NCBI GenBank assembly: GCA_963920765.1
Contig: OY987251.1
Location: 6,698,501 to 6,762,500 of the forward strand
DNA: 64,000 nucleotides
Source: Ulota crispa
Lineage: Eukaryota; Streptophyta; Bryopsida; Orthotrichales; Orthotrichaceae
Direction of reading: 5' to 3'
Shown: positions 24,606 to 35,919 of the stretch, one piece after another
Layout of the letters: every line of letters starts with the position of its first letter
Numbering within the stretch: the first letter of the stretch is position 1
Position numbers and translations under genes: made by a program
The notes under the pieces: model-generated
Database searches by the model: none
The model's input: only the letters and a program-made list of their open reading frames with translations
Told to the model about the DNA's origin: nothing

Positions 24606-26847
24606 CTGAATACAAGATAGTGAAATGCTTCCGCTCTGATTTTAATATACGATTTTTCCAAGAGGCCTGCTGATGTATTTGAGAAGCTAGGTTTACTTCC
24701 GGCTTTATGGTGGGGTGGAGCCATGAGGCAATTTGAAGGTATGTTTTTTTCATCACTGTATAGTGCAAGACACCATAATTCAACAATTTTTTGGCCAAAA
24801 TGTCACAGTTATTGAATTTGAATGTTGGTAACTTTTTTTTGGCAAACAATAGCTCCAATTTGTTTTGTACTTCTTATTCTAGGACCTTGCTTTTAGTTCC
24901 AAAGAGTTTCAATTTATTGAGGAATGCTATGAACAACTCGTATGGTTGTTAGGTCTTTGTTGTTTATGTTACATTGCACCGTAGGAGGATTTTAGTGTTG
25001 TATTCTCATTGTTTTGCATACTTTTGTTGAATAATACTAAAAAATCCAAGTGTTTAACCCCAAAGAGTGTGCAAGGTGGAGGTGAAGCATGTAGATTTGG
25101 AGGTTTGAACCAAAATAAATATTAAGAAGATTTCAGTACTAAGATTTTCCTTTTTGCAAGTGTTTTTTGTCTTTCAACACAAAGCCTTGCACAAAAATCA
25201 TGCAGCACTCAATGATCGAACCAGTCACATAGTTGAAGTTAGACAAGAAAAAAGAACTTTCAAGTTCAATTGGATGTACTTCATCCATTTCATACAGCTC
25301 TTGTTGGAAACATTTGTAAACATTTGAAATCACTCATTGTTCACTCAGTGGATGCTTGCACTCTTGAGGAATTAAAGTAGAAAACAATATGTCCAATTTG
25401 GTAGCTAGTAGTAGTTTTTAAAGAAGAGGTCTAGTGTTTTACCTAACCTTATATGTCCCATAGACCAATAGTGTGTGCTTTTATATCTATATAAGTGTTG
25501 AGATATATTGGTGAGGATGCTTCAAATAAGGTGACTAAATGTAACAATATAGAATGGAGAATTCATCCCCTATCTATCAACACATGGGAATATATTCTAA
25601 AAGTTAATTTAAGCACTAAGGAGCATCTAATTTGAACTTTCTATTTCTTGACCATGTCCTCTAAGTTATCAATGTTTTAGCAACCAATATAGTTGGTTAT
25701 CATTAGTTGAGAGGGGTGTGTTAGTTTGGAGTGTTTTGTAAATCAATTGGCCTTGTGAAACCACAACTTCTTTTAGTACACATGAGTAATTTTAAACCAA
25801 AGATGCACATGGTTCTCAGAAATCAAAGATACCCATTGTTATAGACATGGACAGATTGTACACCTACTTGAGTATGAAATTGTACATCTAAATGAGTATT
25901 AATTGTTAAACCTAATATGAATTACAAGATTGTCTCCATTACAATTTGTGGGGACGGTTAGCTCATGTTCTACAAATACGGTTTGTTTTGTTTTGTAAGC
26001 ACTTGGAGGTTAAAAATGTAAGAGAAAGTTTCTTTGTACTGAGAGCATGCAAAGAGTCACCTATTTTGCCATAGAAATGGTTACAAGTAAGACAAGACTT
26101 GTAGCTATGTGCGGGGCAAAATAGGCAACTTTTTGCACACCTTCAAGTGTTGGAAGTGAAAAGGACTTATTTTGCCATGCAATAATTGGTCCTTGTTACA
26201 AAATCATTCCTTCTTTGCAGACTTTGCCATTAAAAATCAATATAAAAATGATAAAATAATCTCATTAACATTCTATTGTATGTTCTCTTGAAGCATCCTG
26301 TGGATATGAAAGTAGCAACTTTTGAGAGGCGGTTAGGGGGATGTCCCTTTAACTTCAAAATTTTTGTGTTCGTTCCTTCAGAGTTACAATTGCTAACCTC
26401 TTAGAACTAGTTTTCTGAAATTGTAAAGAAAAAGCTAAAATTTTGACGTTTTACTTGGATCAGATTTTCATTAATCATGTTGTGTTTCTGATACCAGGGC
26501 TTGGGAGCAGATTCCGAGGAAGCATGCTCCCATTACGCTATTTGTATCATATTAGCCCCTCTCGTTCAATCCAGTCAGTTCTAGAATGTTCTAGATATGA
26601 TTTAGAGATACCAAAAATTCAAGTAGGTGCAAACTCACTTGAAGTATAGTAGAATTTTCTCTTGATTTACCACAATATTGATGGTCCAACCAAGATTGGT
26701 ACATCCATTTTTGAGATTTTGGGTCCTTATTTGTTTGGAGTGTGAGTTTTGGGAGATGTGTAAAATGGCATAGGGTACTCACTTAGAAACGAATCTTCAA
26801 AATTTTATCACTATCTATTTCTTATGCAATTTCATCATGTTTGAAGA
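24606..26847. other. PEX16 3' region and gene-free spacer
   Basis: The first few hundred bases should be the PEX16 3' UTR. Near 24757, tatagtgcaagacacc resembles the TAGTGCATGACAC terminus of the MITE at 20907, but no partner end was found. The rest has no supported feature. Confidence 0.45.
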
Positions 26848-28714
26848 TTAACCCCTAAGTGTCTAGGATGCCATTTTGTGGCATTATCATGATCATATTG
26901 GTACTAGATAACAAAAGTAATGATTTCTCATCCAAATTCTTTTTTTGGAAGCGTTCCTTGTGTGTTCCTTGTGTGTGTCTGCAACTCTTGTTGATGAAGA
27001 GCCCTTTGCTAAGGACCTATAGAATTTTCTACACAAGTAGAGGTTGAGTGCATGGATGACAAAAGACATCTTTTCAGTGTATTTTACCACTTCTATCTCC
27101 TTGCTCTAAACTTGAATCTTAGTGATAGACAATTATGTTTTTTTGAATTTGCACCTAACTAATGAAATGAAGCTTACTAAGTTTAGTTATTTCATCAATT
27201 TGATAATTTCCAAGTTTTGAATATTATATTGCAATTTGAACTTTAGACCTATTGCTAAAGACTAATGATTTTCCAATAAAAGTATGACAAGGGAATTTGT
27301 TTAGCTTCATAGTGTTTCACACTATAGTTCATACCTATGGTGAAGTTTTCAAATATCTCAAGCTTATTTTGATTTTGATAGGAGTTTTATTCTCTTTTTT
27401 ATTTATCATAAAGCTCATAATTATTTCAAAATTTCTCCATTAATACTAAGATTTTTTATGATTTACAAAAACATTTGTGATGACATCTCTAGAAAAAAAT
27501 ACAAAAAAGTCAGTTGATCCTAGTTTAATTGCAATATGACCAATGTAAATTGAAGGCCCATTCTCACTAGATCGGTGGACGCGGTTCAGTGAGGCGGTGT
27601 TTGTCCTTTTCTTGAATGCGGTCCCACCGATCCAATGAGCAAACACGTCTATTAGCCGTCTGGGGAGTGCGTCAAGGGAAACATGTTTTCCCAATTGACA
27701 CATTCTCCATTTTTTAGCAACCAATAAAGGGCCTAAATAGATTCTTTCAATTTAAAATCATTGTTGATTTTGAGGGAATCCCACTTCCCCTCTCTTTTTT
27801 CAATTATGCATGTGTTTAATTAATTATTTATACAAGAAGGAGTGCACATGAGCTCACTCTAGGAGCTAGAGCATTTGAAGGTGCGAGTTTTCAAGGTAAG
27901 TGTTTGAAGCTCTTCTAACTTTTTTAGTTTTTGTTTGTTTTGCTTAATTTCTTTTTTGAACTTGAATGTTTTGAATTTATGGAGAGACTAGGAGACTCTA
28001 CAATTTTCAATTCCTCAAATTTCAGGAGTTGGAGTTTTGTGAGCTATGGAGAGAAGAGGGTTTTAGTCATGAATTATTTTCTTCTTCTTTGTAGAACACA
28101 ACATTTGTTAATTTGGAAAGAAAACCCTAATTTTGGGACTTCTGAATTTTCCATTTTTAAGAGTTTTAAAGTGATTTAGAGTGAATTATATGATAATTTC
28201 TTCAAGATTTTACATCAATGATGAGATCTCTAGAAGGAATTATAAAAAAAAAAATCACTCTAAATCACCCAAATATTTTCACAAATGCAAAACTTAGTAT
28301 TCCAAAATCCTTTTGGGAAAGTGTTTTCAAATAAATAAATAAAATGAACAAAATCTGAAAACTTGAGAAGAGTTTGGAAAACTTACCTTGAAAATCTGAA
28401 CTTCGATGAGCTCCTAGACTTTGAAGGGCAAACATCCCTCATATTTATATAATTAAATAAGCATATGCATAATTGAAAAAGGAGAGGGGAGGTGGGATTC
28501 CCTCAAATCAACACTGATTCTAAATTTGGGCTTAACAAGTGCTATGTCACTGAAAATTATTTGCGTGTGACGCGTTTCCAGAAACAGCTAGTGAATACAC
28601 TCACGGCAGATGTGTGGGTCCACGGGCTGAACCGTCTGCTCGACATTGCAATGGGAATGGGGCATGAGGATTTTAGAAGTAAAACCTCCTGGTTATACTT
28701 GGCATTTAGGGGTT
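26848..28714. mobile_element. Possible large TTAA-type element (paired ends uncertain)
   Basis: A left end TTAACCCCTAAGTGTCTAGG lies at 26848 and a candidate right end ggcatttaggggtt ends at 28714, but the last bases are TTCA rather than TTAA. The foldback element at 27555-28664 lies between them. The two ends may belong to different insertions. Confidence 0.3.
27555..28664. mobile_element. Large foldback element of about 1.1 kb
   Basis: Inverted arms pair over long distances: outer ggcccattc...gcggttcag (27555-27589) with ctgaaccgtc...gaatgggg; middle tttgagggaatcccacttcccc with ggtgggattccctcaaat; inner gtgatttagagtgaat with atcactctaaatcacc around a centre near 28220. Arms are diverged by gaps and substitutions. 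No target duplication was found. The 82-codon frame at 27931 sits inside an arm and is not taken as a gene. Confidence 0.6.
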
Positions 28715-28816
28715 CATGTAATCGAAACCACATTTTTTTCACAAAGCAATGGACATGAACATACATCCATGTTGTGCTTGTTACTGACATAGATGAGTTT
28801 TTGTTGGTTATAGAAT

Positions 28817-29596
28817 GGGGAAATTACAAAATGAGTAGTAAAATCAAAAGAAAGTACAGTTTGGGTAACAATTTGAAAGTAATTACAAATCGGGTAACAA
28901 AATCTGATAACCTCAATGAATTTTGTAGCTATTGACAACGCAAGCCGTTGAAGTCGCCATCAAAGTCATTGCCAACTCGTCATTGATCATGGCCCTTGTT
29001 CTCTCATTTGCAATCAGTTGCAACCCTTGCTTGCACCTAGTAGCCAAATGTTTGCCAAATGATTGTAGATCGCACACTATCAAGGAACAGTCACTTACCT
29101 TTTGCTCACAAGTACCACTTTAGAACTTCAACCTCACACGCTCTCCAATTGCGTCTCACTCATGGACTTGCATTGCGCACAATCTAATTGATAGTCAACC
29201 GCTACTTATGAATCAATTTGTGTTGGGAGACGGTGCACAATGCATGTCCATGAGTGAGACATGATCGGTTAATGTGTGAGGTTGAAGTGCTGAAGTGGAA
29301 CTTGCGAGCAAAAGGTAAGTGATTGTTCCTTAATAGTGTGCAATCTACAATTATTTGGCAAACATTTGGCTATTAGGTGCAAGCAAGGATTGCAACTAAT
29401 TGCGGATGAGAGAACAAGGACGATGACCAATGACAAGCTAACAATGATGTCAATGCCGGCTTCAACAACTTGCACCCTCAACAATTACAAAATTTATTGA
29501 GGTTATCAAATTTCGTTACCCAAATTATAATTATTTTTAAATTGTTACCCAAACTGTAATTTCTTTTGTTTTTGTTACTTATTTTGTAATTTCCCC
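28817..29596. mobile_element. Mutator-type foldback with exact 9-bp target duplication
   Basis: Ends ggggaaattacaaaatgagt and acttattttgtaatttcccc are flanked by the identical 9-mer ttatagaat (28808-28816 and 29597-29605). Two arms of about 370 bp form an almost complete hairpin around 29200. It is in the same terminal family as 14777-15711. Mirror ORFs at 28932 and 29269 are the two arms read in opposite directions, not genes. Confidence 0.85.
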
Positions 29597-29870
29597 TTAT
29601 AGAATCCTCCATCTTAATGGCAAAACTTCATTCAACTTTACAGCCTGTAATTTTTTTTTCTATCGAAACCCAAACATATTACCTTGCGTCCATCTAAAAG
29701 AACAAGTCGATTGCATGAGAGTTATTTACATTACTTTGATAACATATACATCTTTATGTATGCTAACTAACTAAGCATTTAATCACAATTTGCATGTAAT
29801 TTGACAAAAACATTGTATAGCACTTGATCAGGTCTGAAAGAATACAATCACTAAAACCTTAGTATGTGTA

Positions 29871-30082
29871 TAGTGCATGACACTTATAACCAACAACTCT
29901 CATATGGAGTAGTTTGCCTATTGGCACATCAAAAAAAAGTTCCCAAAATCTTGAGATTATCAAGATGAAGTTTACATTTTGTTTTTCTTATTAGTAGAAT
30001 TGCCTTTTGTTAATGGGTGTATGTGTTGTGCTTTAGTATTTCTTGTTGCAACAATTTAGTTAGTTCTAAGTGTCTTCCTCTA
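29871..30082. mobile_element. Mariner-like MITE, sister of 20907-21121
   Basis: Left end TAGTGCATGACACTTATAAC preceded by TA. The interior contains gtgttgtgctttagtatttc, which matches the 20907 copy on the opposite strand. The right end (aagtgtcttcctc) is diverged, so the boundary is approximate. Confidence 0.6.
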
Positions 30083-30210
30083 TATATACACTAATGCAAT
30101 ACACTAAAGCTATTAAGGCTCTATAAAATTTGAAAACTTTTGTTATTTTGTCTTATTTTGAATGAATGTTGCATCATCAATCCAATTACACAAGCATACC
30201 TCACAAAGAA

Positions 30211-30424
30211 CACTAGTAGAAAACTGTGTTGGAACCCACTAAATTCTGTAAGGAAGTTTATGTTAAATTCCATGTTTCCAACGCAAAATTTTGTTGAACA
30301 ATGAATTTTTTGTTAAACAATGCAAAATTTTGCAATGTTTAGTAAAATTTTGCGTTGGAAACATGGAACTCAACATAAACTACCTTAACATAATTTAGTG
30401 AGTTCCAACACATTTTTCTTCCAT
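30211..30424. mobile_element. Hairpin MITE with CACTA-like start
   Basis: Starts CACTAGTAGAAAA; inverted arms gtgttggaacccactaaatt and aatttagtgagttccaacac, then tccatgtttccaacgcaaaa and ttttgcgttggaaacatgga, fold around a short loop near 30315. It is about 214 bp, and the right outer end is degenerate. Confidence 0.65.
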
Positions 30425-31336
30425 TCAAATGGAAGCACCTTGTGGTGGTATCCACCAAAATTTGAAATTGGAGGTAGTAGGACCTAATGTTTGGGGCACC
30501 TTTGTAGTATCTACATTTGTACAAATTGAAAGGACATACCTTTGCTTGTACTTCTAAAATTGTACTATAGTTAGAAGCTTTAGCATCCCTTAACACCTAG
30601 ACGTCTTGTGGACATAGTAGATATGTTGCCATGTAATTGACATCTACTACCAACAAGAAGTTTTAATTTGAGATATCAAATAGCTCACTAAAATTGCATT
30701 GATCTATATTTAGACTTCTTGGTTGATCTCAAACATATTAAAGGTAAGGATCCATTCCACATAGAAGAAAAGTACCTTGTATTGTACTAGTTGCTAAGGC
30801 ATATTCAGACACATAGAGGTTAATGTGAGATGATCCATTAATTTTCTAGGATATCAAAACAGAACTTCTACTTTGAATATTGATCCTCCTCAAAATGTCT
30901 ACAATCGACACTTTTGTTCAAACTTTTGCTATGCCACGACTATTGCCATCAAAAAGATTTTCTGCAGAGAGACCTTTGCATAGCTTTGCCACTTGCGTTG
31001 GTCTTTTGTCCAACTAGATCCACACTACAGTTGGTGTAAAAACAAAATCGGTTCACTTGCAAAATGATTCTTGAGTATCCCAATAGATTAAAATATTACT
31101 TCCCTCGGACCTGAAGTGATAATCTACTTAATTATTCGCAAGAAAAATATATTGCACTACTAGACAATGTAACCCAAGTCAACATTATTTTGTTGATTTA
31201 AATATTGTGATTTCAAATTTTTGAACAGAGTTGTATTGATTGGGACGTGCTTGTGTTGGTTAACTCGACTTGGACCGATTTTCTACTAAAGTTAACAAAA
31301 TTTAAAGTAACTACTCTAACTAATAGATTAATGTGT
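30425..31336. other. Gene-free spacer
   Basis: No coding segment or element end could be supported here. Confidence 0.45.
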
Positions 31337-31489
31337 CACTACAAGGGAAATTGTTCAAAATGACAAAAATGTGTCCAAATCAACATGGCTAAATCTACAA
31401 AAATTGTCCTATTTGATAGTTTTTTTGTCATTTTGGACATATTTAATCAATTTGGACATGTCAATTAGGACACAATTTCTTGTACAACG
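31337..31489. mobile_element. CACTA-type MITE
   Basis: Starts CACTACAAGGGAAATTGTTC and ends near gacacaatttcttgtac. It has internal gtccaaat/atttggac repeats like the other CACTA MITEs of the window. The right tip is altered. Confidence 0.6.
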
Positions 31490-31782
31490 TTGTGTATGTC
31501 ACAAAACATCTCTAAACCCTCTTCAGTTGGAAATGAAATCATCCAAGGAACACACAAATATTGACATGAAGCCACTAATTCAGTCCAAGAAAAACTACTC
31601 CAATCTAGCCTTCAATCTAGTAGATGTAAATGTACAACTTCTTGCTAATCAAATCATTGAAGCACACCTCCATTTCTAGTACTTTCAACAAGCCAAGTTC
31701 CTTCATCTTTCACCATGACAACACCACAATATTTGAAAATTCAACTCGCAAGTAGTACCATATTTTTTGTAATTGGATCATG

Positions 31783-32042
31783 CCTCATCTATATCGCCTT
31801 CCAACAAGTTCTTTAGTTCTTGGAAACTTAGCTAGACATTATTTCAATTTTGTCAAACAATCACAATAGCTTTGCTAGTATTTTTTTTTATTAATATAAT
31901 TTTTATATATGCGTCTTGAGGTTGCTAGCATGTAACCTAGTGAAATTTCATTGATTTTGAAGTACTCAATTGCTATTCTTCACTAGTGGTTGCTACTTAG
32001 CTAAGTTTCAAAAACTCGAGAACTCCTTGGAAGACACTATAC
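31783..32042 (+). mobile_element. MITE with about 45-bp inverted ends
   Basis: Left end tatatcgccttccaacaagt and right end ccttggaagacactata are inverted repeats. The subterminal ggaaacttagctagac and cttagctaagtttc also pair. A truncated inverted copy lies in PEX16 intron 4 (22164-22388). Confidence 0.65.
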
Positions 32043-32051
32043 AACCATTGA

Positions 32052-32446
32052 GGTAAGCGTTGCAATTGTGGAGAGAAAATCATCTCTTAATAAAGTCTTC
32101 CACATATTAGAAGGGGCTAGAAGAGGTTACAAAATTGGTGACTAAGTGATGGTTGTGGATGACTAAGTGATAGTTTTGAGTGCCCCATCTCACTATTTAA
32201 GGACTCTTCAAGTTAGTATTAAGAGTGTATGAGCACACTACAGACATCTCCTACACACACTTTTACATTTTCTATGATTTTGGACTTTGAGAAATCTTTG
32301 AGAACAAATGCTTGCAATTGGAAATTTGAAATTGATGTCAATATTTTTGGTTTCCTCTTGTTAGCTTGAAAATATTTTTTTCAATGTTCATCAATTAATT
32401 TTCCTACTACAAAATCCTTAATTTCACGCTTATGGGTGCTCCTACC
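32052..32446 (+). mobile_element. AGGTAG-family element, left arm of an inverted pair
   Basis: Begins aggtaagcg and ends gggtgctcctacct. Its body (for example aagtgatggttgtgg and tggtttcctcttgttagctt) is repeated in inverted order at 33079-33843, so the two copies can pair as a long hairpin. The Tourist-like insertion at 32450 directly follows it. Confidence 0.5.
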
Positions 32447-32449
32447 TTA

Positions 32450-32811
32450 GAGCATCTCCTACAACATGTTTAAAGAAGCGCCTAGAAACTAGGTTTGGAG
32501 GGGATGGGAGCAACAAGTAGAGCCAAGGGCATGAAGTTCCCGTGCAGTCCGGAAGGTTTGAGGAACTACACTTGCTTTACAACAAATTACAAGAGTACGT
32601 CTTGCATCACAACATGAACAATGTGTGAACAATGCTTGGTAGAGACCATGAAGGAGGCTTGGAGAAAGCTTGAATTTGATAGGAAAGTGGCTAAGCCTAA
32701 AAGGCCTCGCTTTTGCACATTGACAAGTACATTGTTGTTGAAAACTTGAATTGCAGAAGCCGTTACGGGTTGAATGCAAAGGACTGTTTTAATGTGTTGT
32801 AGGAGATGCTC
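32450..32811. mobile_element. Tourist-like (PIF/Harbinger-type) MITE
   Basis: Inverted ends GAGCATCTCCTACAACATG and gtgttGTAGGAGATGCTC are flanked by TTA on both sides (32447-32449 and 32812-32814). The 3-bp TTA duplication and this terminal sequence are typical of plant Tourist elements. Length 362 bp; the frame on its minus strand is not considered coding. Confidence 0.75.
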
Positions 32812-33078
32812 TTAGAGAATGAAAAGATATTTGTGTCTTAGCTAGCCCACCTTGCTTGCAGAATTTGATATATTGTGCGTGCATGCATTAATCTTGAAAG
32901 CCTCCATGGATCTTCCTCTTGGAGACAAAGACAACTTTAAAGTCATTTGTGGCTATTGTGCTATGTTGCACATGCAACACTATACCTCCTCTAAAAGCCA
33001 ATTATTGGTAAGAGTATGTACTATGCCCCATTCTTGCGCATATTGCTTGATCAAGTAAAATCTTGATGAAGGATGTAG

Positions 33079-33843
33079 TAAGGTAGCAGCACCCACAAGC
33101 GTGAAAGTAAGGATTTTGTAGTAGGAAAATCAATTGGTGAACTTTGAAAAAAAAATTCAAGCCAACAACAGGAAACCAAAAATATGGACATCAATTTCAA
33201 ATTTTCAATTGCAAGCATTTGTTCACAAAAAAACTCAAAGTCCAAAATTATTGAAATTGTAAAGATGTGTGTAGGAGATGTCTATAGCATGCTCATACAC
33301 TCATAATACTAACTTAAGAAGTCCTTAAATACAGTGGTGCTTGGCTAGCGTCAACCTTTGTAAGAGCAACAAATGGATAGGATCACAACCCCATTCCCCT
33401 TTTGCTCAAAAGCATGTATTATGAGCTTGGTTAAGGTCAAGTGCTTGCATATGGTCAACGTTTTCTTTTCATCAATTCCCATTTTGACTGTTTAGTTAGA
33501 ATGGTATTTGGTTAGTGTCCCAAAAACATGGGTGGGAAAGCACCTCCAAAGTTGCAACCCCTAGAACTAGGAAAGTAACACAAATGGAGGGTTTGTTCAT
33601 GATCAATGCTTACATAAGATCAACACTTTCTACAAGCCCAAAATGTTGATGCTAACCAAGCACCACTGTAGTGAGATGAGGCACTCAAAATTGTCATGCT
33701 AGTCACCCAAAATTATCACTTAGTCACCCACAACCATCACTTAGTCACCCATAACTAGTTTTTTATATTTGTCAATCCTGACAATTTAACATAAGAGTAT
33801 GTATTGGCAATGGAGACCCTTGTGAGCATGGGTGCTACTACCT
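33079..33843 (-). mobile_element. AGGTAG-family element, right arm of an inverted pair
   Basis: Starts AGGTAGCAGCACCCACAAGC after TA and ends near tgggtgctactacct. It is the inverted partner of 32052-32446 and is interrupted by the mariner-like insertion at 33332-33668. A copy of the same end (gggtgctacctta) also occurs at 33865. Confidence 0.5.
33332..33668. mobile_element. Mariner-like MITE nested in the 33079 element
   Basis: Inverted ends CAGTGGTGCTTGGCTAGCG and GCTAACCAAGCACCACTG are flanked by TA (33330-33331, 33669-33670). The uninterrupted inverted copy at 32183-32205 shows tccttaaatagtgag at the same place, so the insertion and its TA duplication are direct observations. Confidence 0.8.
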
Positions 33844-34038
33844 TGTGAGCAAAAAAAACAACCATATTGGAGGGTGCTACCTTATGTGAAAAAAAAAAAA
33901 AACAACAACCATTATTGGAGGTTACCTCTACGTTGGGCCAAAAATTTAGATCTCCTACCAATTATCTTCTAACCACTTAAATTTATTTATATAATCATTT
34001 TACACTATTTCTTGCCATCTAAGTTTTAAAATAACTTA

Positions 34039-34979
34039 TTAACCCCTAAAGGCCCAAGCCGTTTTTTCTAGTGAAAGCCACTGTTAATTGCCATGCCACA
34101 TTGGGGGGAATGAGTAAAAAAGTACAAAATAAAATTTGTTTTGCAAATCTAACCATAGGATCTTGCTTTAGATTAGAAGAGGTACTTGTGAGAAAAAATC
34201 AAGTCATTCTAAATGGAGATGAGGGAGATATTTACATCTAAAGTGAGAAAAAAAGATTTTCTTTTGTGATGTCCAAAAAATTTAGAAGCCTTTGACCACT
34301 CTTACATGAAAAAAATTGTACACAAAGTTGAGGTTTATTTTTTCCATGTACAAGACCAAGTTAGGTATGTGTGGGAGAATTTTCAAATCAAATGGAACAA
34401 TAGAACACATGGGGAAAAAATAGTAAGTAAAAAAAAGTAGAGAAAGAGTCCAATCACTAAATTGTTAAGAATTTAATGATTAAAATGAAAAATACAAATC
34501 CCAATAGTTATAATGTTGTAATAAACAATTTACTTCCTTAGATTTAGTTTTTATTCCAAAATATTGAAAATTATGAAAAATAAAGGACTTCAAAGTTTAT
34601 TTTAGAGTAGAGAATCCATATCTACCCACAAACTAAAACATCTCACAACTTTTATGTCATTGATTGAAGTTGAATGATTCAAAGCTTCCCACACATGAAA
34701 AAATCTAAAGAACCAATTTCAGATTTCTATTTTAAGAAAATACAATTCTTTAAGAAGTTTTGGGGCTGCCCAAATTGCCCTCCCTCCCTCATGCAACAAA
34801 AATTCTTGCATAACTTCTTCGTCGAATGTCAAAATGACAAAAAAATTAGATGCTTGCATAAGTCTTGGAATTCCCGACCTTCAATAAAAGTTTAAAAAAA
34901 TCACAAAAATTAGATTAGCTATAGGTACATGCCCGAAATTCATTTGTCCCCGAGGGACAGCTGGGTCTTCAGGGGTTAA
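34039..34979 (+). mobile_element. piggyBac-like 0.94-kb family, complete copy
   Basis: Left end TTAACCCCTAAAGGCCCAAG; right end GACAGCTGGGTCTTCAGGGGTTAA is its inverted counterpart (last part GGTCTTCAGGGGTTAA). TTAA lies at both borders. No transposase; the ORF at 34674 is in the repeat body. Internal sequence is shared with 11270, 55843, 61101 and 63550. Confidence 0.75.
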
Positions 34980-35202
34980 TATGCAATTAAAAAATAAAAT
35001 TTTACGGACACAAAACTGTTAAAAAAGCGTGCTTTCACTATAAGCCAAACTACCTCATGAACCAACTCCATGGGTTGAAACCAAAACAAGACAACAATGG
35101 AGACCGTATACCATCATCAAGTGCCTAGCTACGAGAGGATTATCATGTCTTCCCTCCGAAAGGAAGAATGCATCACAACAACAAGACATAGTTCAAAACA
35201 CA

Positions 35203-35613
35203 ACAAGACACAAAATCTTCAATGCCTGCCACAAAACCTGAAACATAAAGGACAAACAAGGTTTGTTAGAAAAGGCCTTCACGAGCAAACTCCGTAAAGT
35301 GCCTCTCCTTCGAGCAAGTTTTCGTTAGTATCTGGTCCTACCACAACTTGGATGAAAAAGGAGCCATTTTGACTACCTCATCAACTCCAACAAGACGTAA
35401 AATCTTCAATGTTCATGCTAAAGTACATCTCAACAATGTTACAACAAAGCCACAAAACCTGGAACACATAGGAGAAACAAGGTTTGTCAGAAAAGGCCTT
35501 CACGAGCAAACTTTGTGAAGTACCTCTCCTTCCAGCAAGTTTCCGTTGGTATCTGGTCCTACCACAACTTGGATGAAAAAGGAGCCACTTCGACTACCTC
35601 ATCAACTCCAACC
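35203..35613. repeat. Direct duplication downstream of SUVH
   Basis: Two direct copies, about 35203-35393 and 35394-35613, share ggccttcacgagcaaact and acaacttggatgaaaaagga. The second copy has an extra 30 bp or so near 35430. It is followed by a C run (35615-35628). It lies about 300-700 bp beyond the SUVH stop and could be in its 3' UTR. Confidence 0.7.
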
Positions 35614-35919
35614 CCCCCCCCCCCCAATTCCAAACAAGTTTTTGTAGGAGTTCCACTGAAGTGAAAACAGAAAACCTTGCTGGAAATCTCCTAAAAAGAG
35701 ATTTCCTTAACCAGATATCTCCACGTCCAGAAATTACGAAGGTTCAACTCCTACCAACTTGAAAAAAACGAGAGGTGCAACTACAAGTACATACAGAATA
35801 CCACGGTGGGACCATTGGTGATTACCGTATCGGTTGGCCTTTCAATTACAAAGCCCATTGTGAAAATGAACTACGGTCTGCGTTCCTTCGCTTGTAAGTT
35901 TGTACAGCGTCCAGAAAAC

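Noticed and set aside
28932-29484. Two similar frames on opposite strands (CNPCLHLVAKCLPN and its mirror)
   Set aside because: They are the two arms of the 28817-29596 hairpin, so similarity is due to the palindrome, not to a gene pair.
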